DNA of 64,000 nucleotides. Origin: Litoreibacter arenae DSM 19593 (GTDB taxonomy: Bacteria; Pseudomonadota; Alphaproteobacteria; Rhodobacterales; Rhodobacteraceae). Of this stretch, positions 46,813 to 56,566 are shown piece after piece. The notes beneath the pieces are model-generated. The model had not been told where the DNA came from. It did no database searches and worked only from the letters and a program-made list of their open reading frames with translations. The translations under genes were made by a program, and so were the position numbers. Where the stretch lies: the NCBI RefSeq assembly GCF_000442275.2, contig NZ_KE557306.1:1088959-1152958 (forward strand), written 5' to 3'. Numbering within the stretch: the stretch's first letter is position 1; each line of letters opens with the position of its first letter.

Positions 46813-47936
46813 TCGTCCGCCTGCGCCTCGGCGCGGGACTTGCCCGATACGTCCATGGCCAGTGTCGCCCCCATGAAGCCATCCAAGTCGCCGTCCAAAA
46901 CGCCCTTGGTGTCGGAGGTCTCATAGCTGGTGCGCAGATCCTTGACCATCTGGTAGGGCTGCAACACATATGAGCGGATCTGGTTGCCCCAGCCTGCATC
47001 CCCCTTGTTCTCGTGCGCCTCGTTGATGGCTGCGTTGCGGCGATCCAACTCCATTTGATACAAGCGGGACTTCAGGGCCTTCATCGCAATGTCACGGTTC
47101 TGGTGCTGCGACTTTTCCGACGAGGTGACGACGATACCAGTCGGCTCGTGCGTGATCCGAACGGCCGAGTCGGTCGTGTTGACATGCTGTCCGCCCGCCC
47201 CTGACGAGCGATAGGTGTCGATCCGAATATCCGACGGGTTCACTTCGATGTCGATATTGTCATCCACGACCGGGTACACCCAAACCGAGCAAAACGACGT
47301 GTGCCGCTTAGCAGCGCTGTCGTAGGGCGAGATACGCACAAGCCGGTGCACGCCGCTCTCGGACTTGAGCCAGCCATAGGCGTTGTGGCCACTGATCTTG
47401 TAAGCTGCCGACTTGATCCCGGCCTCGTCGCCTGGAGACATGGACTGTAGCTCAACCTTGTAGCCACGCTTCTCGGCCCAGCGGGTATACATCCGCGCCA
47501 GCATGGAGGCCCAGTCGCAACTCTCGGTGCCACCCGCGCCTGCGTTGATTTCCAGAAACGTGTCGTTTGCGTCAGCTTCGCCGTTCAGCAGCGCTTCCAA
47601 TTCAGCAGCCGCCACGCGGTCTTTCAGCGCAACCAATGCCGCCTCGGCTTCGGCGACGACGTCTGCGTCATCCTCCATCTCGCCCAACTCGATCAACTCA
47701 ACGCTGTCGTCGAGTTCCTGCTTCATCGCGGTATAGCTGTCGATGGAATCCACCAGCGTCTGGCGGTCACGCATCAGCTTTTGTGCCGCTTCGGGGTCGT
47801 CCCACAGGTTGGGGTCTTCCACCCGCGCGTTGAACTCTTCCAGCCGGTAGGGCGCAGTTTCCCAGTCCATCCGTTGGCGCAGCAATGCCAGAGATTTCTC
47901 GATAGCATCCACGTTGTTCTGGGCGTCCGCGCGCAT
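46809..47936 (-). CDS. prfB: peptide chain release factor 2
   Basis: Releases nascent proteins at UGA and UAA. The 375-residue protein includes the GGQ motif in [21 protein letters not shown] for peptidyl-tRNA hydrolysis and the codon-recognition loop [15 protein letters not shown]. The latter has SPY in place of the E. coli SPF, a change I recall as normal in Alphaproteobacteria. The whole gene is one frame, with no programmed frameshift of the E. coli type near codon 26. It is the last gene of the mrcA-prfB stretch. Confidence 0.96.
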   Translation of the reverse strand: MRADAQNNVDAIEKSLALLRQRMDWETAPYRLEEFNARVEDPNLWDDPEAAQKLMRDRQTLVDSIDSYTAMKQELDDSVELIELGEMEDDADVVAEAEAALVALKDRVAAAELEALLNGEADANDTFLEINAGAGGTESCDWASMLARMYTRWAEKRGYKVELQSMSPGDEAGIKSAAYKISGHNAYGWLKSESGVHRLVRISPYDSAAKRHTSFCSVWVYPVVDDNIDIEVNPSDIRIDTYRSSGAGGQHVNTTDSAVRITHEPTGIVVTSSEKSQHQNRDIAMKALKSRLYQMELDRRNAAINEAHENKGDAGWGNQIRSYVLQPYQMVKDLRTSYETSDTKGVLDGDLDGFMGATLAMDVSGKSRAEAQADD

Positions 47937-48045
47937 AGGGAAAGTCCTGCAAATTCGAATAGATCAACGTGATATGCCACAGCCCGCCGCCGCGCAAGCA
48001 GGCTTCATCTTGGCACAAATATTCCCGCCGGAGGCGCAGCTATCG

Positions 48046-50568
48046 TCAGTACAACCCGCCAGCACTCAAAGTACCGAAGTTGGCGCGTTTGGGGATCACC
48101 GCCTTCTTGCCGGTCGATGTCGTCACTTCGCGGACTGCCGTCACGTCGTCGTCCCCCCGCGAAAACAAATTGAGGTTTGATCCCATCGCAAAGCCACCAT
48201 CGATGATCGCCCCCAGCCCGTAAGCAGGCTCCTCGCCGTCGCGGAAATACTCGGTGACGACATGGTCGCCGCTCGCATTGGCAGGCAGCACTGCACCGGT
48301 GAAACGGTCGATATTGACGAAGTAACCGCCCGGCGGCACCTCGAATTCGCCACCGCCATATTTGGCCGTCGCCTCTTTCATAAACCGGTTGAACACCGGC
48401 CCACACATGCCACCCCCGCCTGCACCGCGACCAAGACCGCGTGGGCGGTCATAGCCGATGTAACAGCCGGCCACGATGTTGGAGGTGAAGCCCACAAACC
48501 ACACGTCTTTCGCGTCGTTGGTGGTGCCAGTCTTGCCCGCGGTCGGCACACTCAGGTTCACCGTCTTTCGCGCCGTTCCGCGTTGAACGACGCCCTGCAT
48601 CATCGACGTCAGTTGATAGGCGGTGATTGCGTCCATCACCCGCTCCCGGCTTGCCTTGATCGTGGGGGCAAAATCCGGCTCCAGAGAAGCGAGCTGGCAG
48701 TCCTCGCACTCGCGCTTGTCATGCCGATAAACTGTGCGACCCCAACGGTCCTGCACACGGTCGACCAGTGTGGGCTCCACCCTCTCGCCGCCATTGGCGA
48801 ACATGGCATAGGCCGTCACCATTTTCATTAGCGTCGTTTCCTGCGCGCCTAGCGCGTTGGACAAAAACGGGTTCATGTCATCATAGACGCCAAACCGCTC
48901 GGCATAACCCGCCACGGTATCCATACCGATTTCCTGCGCCAGACGAATGGTCATCAGGTTCCGAGACTGCTCGATCCCGGTGCGCACAGGCGCGGGCCCG
49001 TAGAAGCGGTTGGAGGCATTCTTCGGACGCCACAGTCCCTGCGGAGTGTTGATCTCGATCGGGGCGTCCACAATGATCGTGTTCGGGGAAAACCCGCTGT
49101 CCAGCGCTGCCGCATAGACGAACGGCTTGAAGCTGGAGCCCGGCTGGCGCGTCGCTTGCGTCGCGCGGTTGAATACCGATGCCTGATAGGAGAACCCGCC
49201 CTGCATCGCCAGCACGCGTCCGGTGTTGACGTCCATCGCCATGAAGCCGCCCTGCACCTGAGGCACCTGCCGCAGCGACCACGTGCCATCGTCTTCGGCC
49301 CGCACGTGGATCACGTCACCCACATCGAGCAGATTGTCGGCGTCCGATGAGGCCCGACCAAGTTTGCCATCTGCAAGACGGGGCCGCGCCCACTTGACGT
49401 CCGAGCCGGAAATTCGACCCTGTTCCTTCGTCTGTTCAACACCGATGATCGCGTCACCGCCGTCAAAACCTAACACTACCGCGGCGCTCCATCCGGCGAT
49501 GTCGCGGGGAAATACTGTATCGTTCAGAGCAGACTTCCAAGCCTCGCCTTCCAGCAATTCCGCGTCGATCTTTGTCTTCACACGATGGAACACCCCGCCG
49601 CCGCGATCATATCCTTCCAGCGCACGCCGCAGCGAAGCTGCCGCCTCTTCTTGCAGCTCACGGTCCACGGTTGCGCGGATCGTCAGGCCGCCACCAAAGA
49701 ATTCGTCCTCTCCAAAATCCTTGGACAACTGACGCCTGATTTCATCTGTGAAGTAATCGCGGTCCGGAAGATCGGATTTGAAGTCAGCGAATGTCCCGCT
49801 TTGCACCGTCGCCAGTGGCTTTTCTCGGGCGGTCTTGTACTCGTCCTCGGTGATGTAGCCGTTCTCGAACATCTCGCGCAGAACGAAGTTGCGTCGGCCT
49901 ATGGCCCGCTCTTCCTCGCGCACGGGATGATAGCGGGACGGGGCCTTGGGGAGCACCGCAAGATAAGCGGCCTCCTCAAGCTCAAGCTCCGACAGCGTTT
50001 TGTTGAAATAGGTCTGCGCTGCCGCGGCCACGCCAAAACTGTTCTGGCCGAGGAAAATCTCGTTCAGGTACAGCTCCAGGATCTTGTCCTTGCTCAGCGT
50101 GCCTTCAATCCGCGAGGCAAGGATCAGCTCCTTGATCTTGCGCTCGGCGGAGCGGTCGCCGGACAGCAGGAAGTTCTTCATCACCTGCTGCGTAATCGTC
50201 GAGGCGCCCCGCAACCGACCACCTTGCGCCGCATCAAGCGCCGCTTTCGCCATGCCAAGCGGATCATAGCCCTTATGCGTATAGAAATACTTGTCTTCTG
50301 CCGAGATGAAGGCGTTTTTCACCAGATCGGGAATCTCGCTGGCAGGTGCAAACAGGCGACGTTCCTGCGCGAACTCGTCTATCAATGCACCCTGCCCCGA
50401 ATAGATGCGGCTGATCGTTGGTGGCGAGTATTGCGCCAGCTGATCGGTGTCCGGCAGGTCACGGGAGTACATGAAAAAGATCGCGCCAATGAGCAACGCC
50501 ACCGCGAAAGTCGCGATGCAGATCAAACTGAAGATTGATCCGAAAAAGGATAGAATCGCGCGCAGCAT
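48046..50568 (-). CDS. mrcA: bifunctional penicillin-binding protein 1A
   Basis: A class A PBP of 840 residues that polymerises glycan strands and cross-links peptides. It has a membrane anchor at residues 7-30. The GT51 domain has RGASTITQQVMKNFLL and EIFLGQNSFGVAAAA. The OB-like linker is followed by the transpeptidase with SxxK in PGSSFKPFVYA, SxN near RNLMTIRLAQ and the KTG motif GKTGTTNDAKDVWFVGF. It lies downstream of amiC with about 120 bases between them and upstream of prfB. Confidence 0.95.
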   Translation of the reverse strand: MLRAILSFFGSIFSLICIATFAVALLIGAIFFMYSRDLPDTDQLAQYSPPTISRIYSGQGALIDEFAQERRLFAPASEIPDLVKNAFISAEDKYFYTHKGYDPLGMAKAALDAAQGGRLRGASTITQQVMKNFLLSGDRSAERKIKELILASRIEGTLSKDKILELYLNEIFLGQNSFGVAAAAQTYFNKTLSELELEEAAYLAVLPKAPSRYHPVREEERAIGRRNFVLREMFENGYITEDEYKTAREKPLATVQSGTFADFKSDLPDRDYFTDEIRRQLSKDFGEDEFFGGGLTIRATVDRELQEEAAASLRRALEGYDRGGGVFHRVKTKIDAELLEGEAWKSALNDTVFPRDIAGWSAAVVLGFDGGDAIIGVEQTKEQGRISGSDVKWARPRLADGKLGRASSDADNLLDVGDVIHVRAEDDGTWSLRQVPQVQGGFMAMDVNTGRVLAMQGGFSYQASVFNRATQATRQPGSSFKPFVYAAALDSGFSPNTIIVDAPIEINTPQGLWRPKNASNRFYGPAPVRTGIEQSRNLMTIRLAQEIGMDTVAGYAERFGVYDDMNPFLSNALGAQETTLMKMVTAYAMFANGGERVEPTLVDRVQDRWGRTVYRHDKRECEDCQLASLEPDFAPTIKASRERVMDAITAYQLTSMMQGVVQRGTARKTVNLSVPTAGKTGTTNDAKDVWFVGFTSNIVAGCYIGYDRPRGLGRGAGGGGMCGPVFNRFMKEATAKYGGGEFEVPPGGYFVNIDRFTGAVLPANASGDHVVTEYFRDGEEPAYGLGAIIDGGFAMGSNLNLFSRGDDDVTAVREVTTSTGKKAVIPKRANFGTLSAGGLY

Positions 50569-50686
50569 CAGCCATGCTCCCTAGTGGGTTCAGCTCTGTA
50601 TATATGCGTCACATCGCCCGACGTCAAAACGCTGGGTAGGGGAAAACTGGCTGAATCCAGCCATATCCGATCACGTTTTCCCGACG

Positions 50687-51895
50687 TCACTGCCGACCTG
50701 CGGCGATCGCCGCATCTTCCAGTGCCCACAGGTCCAACGCGTCAACAATTCCCGCCGCAGCCTGACTGCGCCAGACCTGATCCTGAAGTCGTTTCATATC
50801 CTTCTCGGACGACATGAACCCCAACTCTATCAACACCGATGGAATGTCGGGGGCCTTGAGCACCGAAAACCCCGCCTCCAGTCGCGGACGTTTGTGCAAC
50901 TCGCCCAGCGTATTGCGCAACCCGCCTACCAATGCGTTTGCCAGACGTTCCGTGCGCGGGGTCGTTTCGCGCCGCGCCATATCCATCAGCACGGTGGCAA
51001 TCCGGTCATCCTGCGCCGTCAGATCGACGCCTTGAACGATATCGGTACGGTCCTGCCTTTCCGCCAGTTTAGCAGAAGCCTCGTCCGACGCCTCGTCCGA
51101 CAATGTGTAAATCGTCGTGCCCGTCGCCCGCCCCTCGGCCAGCGCGTCTGCATGGAGAGACAGGAACACATCCGCCCCTGCGGCACGAGCCAGCGACACT
51201 CTTTGAGGCAGCGATACGAAGCTGTCATCCTCGCGGGTCATGATCACATCGTAGCGTCCTGTTCGCAGCAGCTGCTCCCGCAGCTCGCGGGCGAATTGCA
51301 GCATCAGGTCCGCCTCATCGACGCCGAACCGCTGCGCGCCGGGGTCGACGCCACCATGGCCCGGGTCGATCACAACCATCGGGCGCACGTTGCCGAACTG
51401 CGCGGCAGCGCCCTGTTCCCAGGTTTTGACACCCACGGTATCTGATGCCGCACGCTCCGCAAACTCCGCCTCGTCAGCAGGTTCCAGACGCACCGTAATG
51501 ATAGCATCACCATCCTGCGGATCGGTCACCATGCCAGCGCTCTCGACCAGCATCGGCTCCACCAGTTCCAGCACCAGCCGTGACCAGCCGTCGCGGATCA
51601 CACCTGCCCGTAATTCTGCCACACGGTCAGACTGGTCCAAGCGGCTCAGATCAGGCTCGAACGCCACCTCACGGAAATCCACGGCAATGCGCCACGGCGC
51701 GTCGAACACCTGCACGCGGTAGGGAACTGCCTGTGTCAGGACAAGCGATAAAGTCGTTTCACCATAGCTGTCGCCCACCTGCGACGCGTCCATATCGACA
51801 CGCGCCAAGGCCCGCAGGTCTTGCGACGCCGCGCTTAGGGTCATCCCTACGTACCATAGAGACACCACCGCCATTTGTGAGATCAGCCTGCTCAT
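50687..51895 (-). CDS. amiC: N-acetylmuramoyl-L-alanine amidase, AmiC type
   Basis: A periplasmic zinc amidase that splits septal peptidoglycan. It is 402 residues, with a signal peptide (residues 1-24), an N-terminal AMIN localisation domain (about 35-135), and a C-terminal Amidase_3 domain from residue 170. Zinc and catalytic residues are visible: His and Glu in VIDPGHGGVDPGA and GVDEADLML, His in LSLHADAL, and the catalytic Glu in LIELGFMSS. The order rne - (aminotransferase) - amiC - mrcA - prfB resembles the alphaproteobacterial conserved block. Confidence 0.93.
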   Translation of the reverse strand: MSRLISQMAVVSLWYVGMTLSAASQDLRALARVDMDASQVGDSYGETTLSLVLTQAVPYRVQVFDAPWRIAVDFREVAFEPDLSRLDQSDRVAELRAGVIRDGWSRLVLELVEPMLVESAGMVTDPQDGDAIITVRLEPADEAEFAERAASDTVGVKTWEQGAAAQFGNVRPMVVIDPGHGGVDPGAQRFGVDEADLMLQFARELREQLLRTGRYDVIMTREDDSFVSLPQRVSLARAAGADVFLSLHADALAEGRATGTTIYTLSDEASDEASAKLAERQDRTDIVQGVDLTAQDDRIATVLMDMARRETTPRTERLANALVGGLRNTLGELHKRPRLEAGFSVLKAPDIPSVLIELGFMSSEKDMKRLQDQVWRSQAAAGIVDALDLWALEDAAIAAGRQ

Positions 51896-51956
51896 GACCG
51901 CCTTTGTTCTTTTGCCCGCACCCTATCAGGTTTCCCAAGACTGGCGAAGAGGCGAA

Positions 51957-53093
51957 TTAGTCCCGCCCTGCCATAAACCGCGTCAATCTATCCAGCCCCT
52001 CGGCAATATCAGCGGTGCTGCGCGCGTAGGAGAACCGCAAAGTCGTGTGTCCGCGCACTGGGTCGAAATCCAGACCCGGCGTCACGGCGACCCCGGCTCC
52101 CTCCAGAATTTCGGCTGCGAAAGCAAGGCTGTCCTGCGTGAGGTCGGACACATCGGCATAGATATAGAACGCCCCATCCGGCGGTGCTATTTTATCGAAG
52201 CCCGCTTTCGGCAGCCCCTCCAACATCAAACGGCGATTCTCGCGGTAGACTGCCAGCATAGCCTCCGTCTCGTCCCGCGCACCGAGCGCACCTAGCGCCG
52301 CGATCTGGGCTGCATGTGGCGCGCAGATGAACATGTTTTGCGCCAGCCGCTCAATCCGGCGAATGTGAGATTCGGGGACCACCATCCAACCCAAACGCCA
52401 GCCAGTCATGGAGAAATACTTGGAAAACGAGTTGATCACATAGACATCATCCGACAGCTCGAGCGCCGACACCGCACGTCCCTCGTATTGCACGCCATGA
52501 TAAATCTCGTCCGAGATGAAGGCAGTGCCTTTCGCCTGACACTCCGCAATCAATGCGCCGAGGTCGTCCTTTGACAGCATCGTTCCCGTCGGGTTTGCGG
52601 GGGAGGCCACGATCAGCCCAGCCAAATCTGCTTTGGGCAGTTTCGGGACATGGCGGTCGGCGGCGTGGGTCGGGATCGGATATGGTGACAGGCTTAGGGA
52701 CTTGAGAATCTGGCGGTAGGATGGATAGCCCGGCTCGGTCACGCCGACGACCTCCCCCGCGTCGAATAAAGCGGCGAAGGTCAGGACAAATGCAGCCGAC
52801 GAGCCTGCCGTGATCACAACCCGCTCGGGGTCCAGATCGACGCCGTACCAGTCGGCATAGAGCTTGGCGATCCCCTGGCGCAGCTCCGGCAACCCAAGCG
52901 CCACGGTGTAGCCAAGTGCGTCCCGTTCCATCGCCTCGGCCAGTGCGGCGCGGGCGGCTTCGGGAGCGGGCGTCCCCGGCTGGCCAACCTCCATGTGAAT
53001 GATAGAGCGGCCAGCTTGTTCCAGACGGCGGGCTTGCTCCATCACATCCATGACAATGAACGGGTCCACGTCGCCGCGGTTTGAAATTCGCAT
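51957..53093 (-). CDS. class I/II PLP-dependent aminotransferase
   Basis: A 378-residue aminotransferase. It has the family N-terminal GQPGTPAPEAARAAL, the SSAAFVLTFAALFD and SPANPTGTMLSKDDLGAL blocks, and the PLP Lys in SFSKYFSMTGWRLGW. The C-terminal Arg in TTLRFSYARS binds the substrate carboxylate. The donor/acceptor pair is not readable; aspartate- or alanine-type is likely. The start ATG 53093 follows AGGAT. It stands between rne and amiC on the same strand, where many Alphaproteobacteria have no such gene, so it was probably inserted in this lineage. Confidence 0.87.
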   Translation of the reverse strand: MRISNRGDVDPFIVMDVMEQARRLEQAGRSIIHMEVGQPGTPAPEAARAALAEAMERDALGYTVALGLPELRQGIAKLYADWYGVDLDPERVVITAGSSAAFVLTFAALFDAGEVVGVTEPGYPSYRQILKSLSLSPYPIPTHAADRHVPKLPKADLAGLIVASPANPTGTMLSKDDLGALIAECQAKGTAFISDEIYHGVQYEGRAVSALELSDDVYVINSFSKYFSMTGWRLGWMVVPESHIRRIERLAQNMFICAPHAAQIAALGALGARDETEAMLAVYRENRRLMLEGLPKAGFDKIAPPDGAFYIYADVSDLTQDSLAFAAEILEGAGVAVTPGLDFDPVRGHTTLRFSYARSTADIAEGLDRLTRFMAGRD

Positions 53094-53264
53094 GATATCC
53101 TCGCAGGGTTGCGGTGTTTCGTGCTTCAAACCAGTCCCCGCGCCCGCGGTCAATCACTGGGGCGGATATGCCTTGAAACTTTTGTGCCTCGCTCTTTGGA
53201 ACAGCGCTCACGAAAAAGCCTGGGGTCGAAAAGGACAATCTATGTGAAGGGATTTCTCCCCCCA

Positions 53265-53300
53265 AAAGGAAACAACCGCCGAAGACATATTCGGCGGTTG
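53265..53300 (-). terminator. terminator of rne
   Basis: A perfect 11-bp inverted repeat (CAACCGCCGAA with TTCGGCGGTTG) around a 6-base loop. On the minus strand it is followed by TTTCCTTTT. It lies 60 bases past the rne stop. Confidence 0.75.
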
Positions 53301-53361
53301 CATCATTTGCTGCGAAGGGCTGGGCCGTTGGTCCGGCCATGCCTGTTTCGGCTTTCGCGAC

Positions 53362-56112
53362 CTATCGGCCCAGTGACCACCAGCCTTTTCGCTTCGGCTT
53401 GGTCTCTTCACGCTCGGGCTGGGCTTCCGCTACCGGCTCGGCGGCGACCTCCTCCGGTGCCTTTGGCTTCGAGACGCGCGTACGGGTCCTCTTCGGCTTC
53501 GGCTCTTCTGCGGGCGCAGTCTCGGCCAATGCCTCAACCTGTGCCGTGCTTTCAACGACCGCCAACGCGGGCGCTGCCTCTTCGATCTTGGGCTTGGTCG
53601 ATTTCGACCGAGACGCAGAAGGCTTTCTGGTGGCTTTCTTTGGCTTCTCTTCCGGTGCAGCCTCGGCAGCCTCCGCCGCTGGGGTTTCCGCGTCTTCCGT
53701 CTTTTTCTTGGACCGCGAGCGGGTGGACTTCTTCGGCTTCTCCTCGGCCTCAGCTTCCACCTCCTGCGTCGCCTCTACCGGTTCCGCTGGCGTATCGCTC
53801 TCCGGCTTCGCATCAGATGCCGGTTTTGACGAAGACCGGCTACGGGAGCGCGACTTGGATTTTGGCTTTTCAGCCTCCTCCGTGACATCCGGTGAAGCTT
53901 CCGGCTCGGCCTGCTGCGTCGAGCTGTCAGCGGTTTTCGCATCATCCTGCGCGTCGTCGTTGTCCGATGTAACATCGTCCGACCGCTGCGACGAAGATTT
54001 GGAACGCCCGCGCCCACCACGACGGCGGCGGCGCTTCTTCTTCTTCGGGTTGCCGTCCTCGTCCAATTCGGGTGTATCGGCGACCGCCTCGGATACGGCT
54101 TCGGACACCACTTCAGCCTCTTCAACCTCCTCCTCGGCTTCGTCGATGTCGGACATGTCGATGCTATCCATGGAGACCACATTAGCGGCGATTGGGTTGA
54201 TCACACGCGTCGCGGTCTTGAACTTTTCGATGGTGTAGTCCGGGCTGACCAGATGCGCGTCGGCCTCCAGACGCACCGCCATGTTGTAGCGGCTCTCGAT
54301 CTGGGCCACATGCTCGCGCTTTTCGTTCATCAGGTAGTTGATGACCGCGATCGGCGCCTTCAGCAGCACCTCTTTGGAGCGTTTGCGCGTCCCCTCTTCT
54401 TCCAGCTGGCGCAGGATCGTCAACGCAAGGCTGTCGTCGGAGCGGATCAGGCCGGTGCCATGACACGCGGGGCAAGGCTGCGTGGACGCCTCCAACATAC
54501 CGGGGCGCAGACGCTGGCGTGACATTTCCAACAGGCCGAAGCCCGAGATGCGTCCCACCTGAATCCGCGCACGGTCGGTTTTCAGCTTTTCCTTCAGCAG
54601 CTTCTCGACGGCGGTGTTGTTGCGGCGCTCGTCCATGTCGATGAAGTCGATCACGATCAGACCAGCCAGATCGCGCAGGCGCATCTGACGGGCCACCTCG
54701 GCGGCGGCCTCAAGGTTGGTCTTCAACGCGGTCTGCTCGATCGAGCCTTCCTTGGTCGCGCGGCCGGAGTTCACGTCGATGGCCACAAGCGCCTCGGTCA
54801 CACCGATGACGATGTAGCCACCAGAGGGCAGCTGCACCGTCGGGTTGAACATGCCCGACAGGTAGGATTCCACCTGATGGCGGGCGAATAGCGGCATCGG
54901 GTCGGTGTAGCGCTTCACGTTCTTGGCGTGGGACGGCATGATCATCTTCATGAAGTCCTTGGCCACGCGGTAGCCCGCCTCGCCTTCGACGAAAACCTCG
55001 TCGATATCCTTGTTGTAGAGATCGCGGATCGACCGTTTGATCAGGTCGCCTTCCTCATAAATCTGCGCCGGAGCGATGGATTTCAGCGTCAGTTCGCGGA
55101 CCTGCTCCCACTGGCGTTGCAGATACTCGTAGTCACGCTTGATCTCGGTCTTGGTGCGCTGTGCACCTGCGGTGCGCACGATCAGACCCGCGCCGAGAGG
55201 CACGTCGATCTCGTTGGCGATCTCTTTCAGTTTCTTGCGGTCGGCGGCGTTGGTGATCTTGCGAGAAATCCCGCCACCACGCGCCGTGTTCGGCATCAGG
55301 ACACAATAGCGGCCAGCCAGCGACAGGTAGGTGGTCAGCGCGGCGCCCTTGTTGCCCCGCTCCTCTTTCACCACCTGAACCAACAGGATCTGGCGAACCT
55401 TGATGACTTCCTGAATCTTGTAGCGCTTGGCACGCGGCTTGCGCGGTGCGCGGATTTCCTCAGTCAGGTCTTCCTGAGCGACGCTTTCGATGTTCTCGTC
55501 TTTGTCCGTCGCCGATGGCTCGTCATCATCATCGTTATCATCGTCTTCGGGCGTGTCGACAGCATCGTCACTGTCGGCATCGGCCTCCAGATCAACCACA
55601 TCCATACCCGGAATAGCGGCGTCCACTTCGGCCTCTGTCGTCGTGACTTCCGCTTCTACCGCGCCTTCTTCCTTGCCCTCGGTCGCGTCTTCCGACACGT
55701 CCTCCTGCACTTCTTCCGTCACGACTGCGTCGTCGGTCTTCGCCTTCTGGGACCGCGAACGCGACCGCGATCGGGAGCGCGAGGATTTCTTGGGCTTCTC
55801 GTCTTCCTCCTCCTGCTGGCGGGCATATTCCAGTTCTTCCTCGATCAGCGCCTGACGGTCGGCCATCGGGATCTGGTAATAGTCTGGGTGGATTTCCGAA
55901 TAGGCGAGGAAGCCATGCCGGTTTCCGCCGTAATCGACGAAGGCCGCCTGAAGCGACGGCTCGACCCGAGTAACTTTTGCGAGATATATATTGCCAGCTA
56001 GCTGGCGCTTGTTTTCCGATTCAAAGTCAAACTCGTCGACCTTGTTTCCGTCTGCCACCACGACACGCGTTTCTTCCGCGTGGGTGGCGTCGATAAGCAT
56101 TTTCTTAGCCAT
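53362..56112 (-). CDS. rne: ribonuclease E
   Basis: The main endonuclease of mRNA decay and rRNA/tRNA processing and the scaffold of the degradosome. It has 916 residues. The N-terminal S1 domain (about 35-260) is interrupted by a long acidic insertion rich in Glu, Asp, Ser and Arg. The catalytic DNase-I-like region holds DFIDMDERRNN, and the zinc link has CPACHGTG. The C-terminal half is disordered: Lys/Arg tracts (KKKKRRRRRGGRGRSK) alternate with acidic and Ser-rich repeats, the usual platform for RNA and partner binding. The ATG at 56112 is the first of MAKKMLIDATHAEETRV. A long structured 5' leader precedes it. Confidence 0.95.
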   Translation of the reverse strand: MAKKMLIDATHAEETRVVVADGNKVDEFDFESENKRQLAGNIYLAKVTRVEPSLQAAFVDYGGNRHGFLAYSEIHPDYYQIPMADRQALIEEELEYARQQEEEDEKPKKSSRSRSRSRSRSQKAKTDDAVVTEEVQEDVSEDATEGKEEGAVEAEVTTTEAEVDAAIPGMDVVDLEADADSDDAVDTPEDDDNDDDDEPSATDKDENIESVAQEDLTEEIRAPRKPRAKRYKIQEVIKVRQILLVQVVKEERGNKGAALTTYLSLAGRYCVLMPNTARGGGISRKITNAADRKKLKEIANEIDVPLGAGLIVRTAGAQRTKTEIKRDYEYLQRQWEQVRELTLKSIAPAQIYEEGDLIKRSIRDLYNKDIDEVFVEGEAGYRVAKDFMKMIMPSHAKNVKRYTDPMPLFARHQVESYLSGMFNPTVQLPSGGYIVIGVTEALVAIDVNSGRATKEGSIEQTALKTNLEAAAEVARQMRLRDLAGLIVIDFIDMDERRNNTAVEKLLKEKLKTDRARIQVGRISGFGLLEMSRQRLRPGMLEASTQPCPACHGTGLIRSDDSLALTILRQLEEEGTRKRSKEVLLKAPIAVINYLMNEKREHVAQIESRYNMAVRLEADAHLVSPDYTIEKFKTATRVINPIAANVVSMDSIDMSDIDEAEEEVEEAEVVSEAVSEAVADTPELDEDGNPKKKKRRRRRGGRGRSKSSSQRSDDVTSDNDDAQDDAKTADSSTQQAEPEASPDVTEEAEKPKSKSRSRSRSSSKPASDAKPESDTPAEPVEATQEVEAEAEEKPKKSTRSRSKKKTEDAETPAAEAAEAAPEEKPKKATRKPSASRSKSTKPKIEEAAPALAVVESTAQVEALAETAPAEEPKPKRTRTRVSKPKAPEEVAAEPVAEAQPEREETKPKRKGWWSLGR

Positions 56113-56566
56113 GTTTTCCGATTGCATCCGGCCAACGACATTGGCGCCCCAGGGGGCGCGGCTGATGTGGAGGGATGTCTTGTTGGGGCGAACCTGGACG
56201 CGGATGGCTGCAAACGGACGTGCGACGCAAGGGGTTTTCCCCTGTCACGCTGTCCGATGCTGTGCCTGTCGCGTCTCATCGCGGTCTTGTCTCCGACTCA
56301 GATCGATTGCCGACGCGAGCCTTACGAATGGTGCCACGGCGCGTTTTGCGAGCCAGCGGCGATGGCCCCGGGGGGCCGTCAATCCTGCGGTGCTTGAGCC
56401 CGTTTTGTCCTTCAGGCATAGCTGCAGTGAAACTCTTACCGATCCAATGCGCCACATTTGGGCACCGGACCGTCCACAACACATAGTATTGTTTGAGTGC
56501 CAATTACAATGAACAATCGCAGACCGCGCAGATTACCCGCCTTGTCGCGCAGAGTACGGGCCGTTG
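56113..56566 (-). promoter_or_regulatory. long 5' leader of rne (non-coding, structured)
   Basis: About 450 bases between dctD and rne contain no credible gene. Strong hairpins are visible: GCGCCCC/GGGGCGC around a tiny loop (56144-56159), and GGCCCC/GGGGCC (56364-56377), both in the expected rne mRNA leader. In E. coli the rne leader is the target of autoregulation by RNase E; a similar control here is inference. The promoter is likely within the last 150 bases near dctD, but no clear -35/-10 pair was picked. Confidence 0.5.

Noticed and set aside
46809-47936. Programmed frameshift in prfB
   Set aside because: The gene is one uninterrupted frame of 375 codons, so the E. coli-type frameshift site is absent; the SPY loop is a lineage variant and not a defect.
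54928-56001. 357-codon open frame on the plus strand inside rne
   Set aside because: Antisense to the conserved catalytic and S1 regions of RNase E. It has no RBS or domain.
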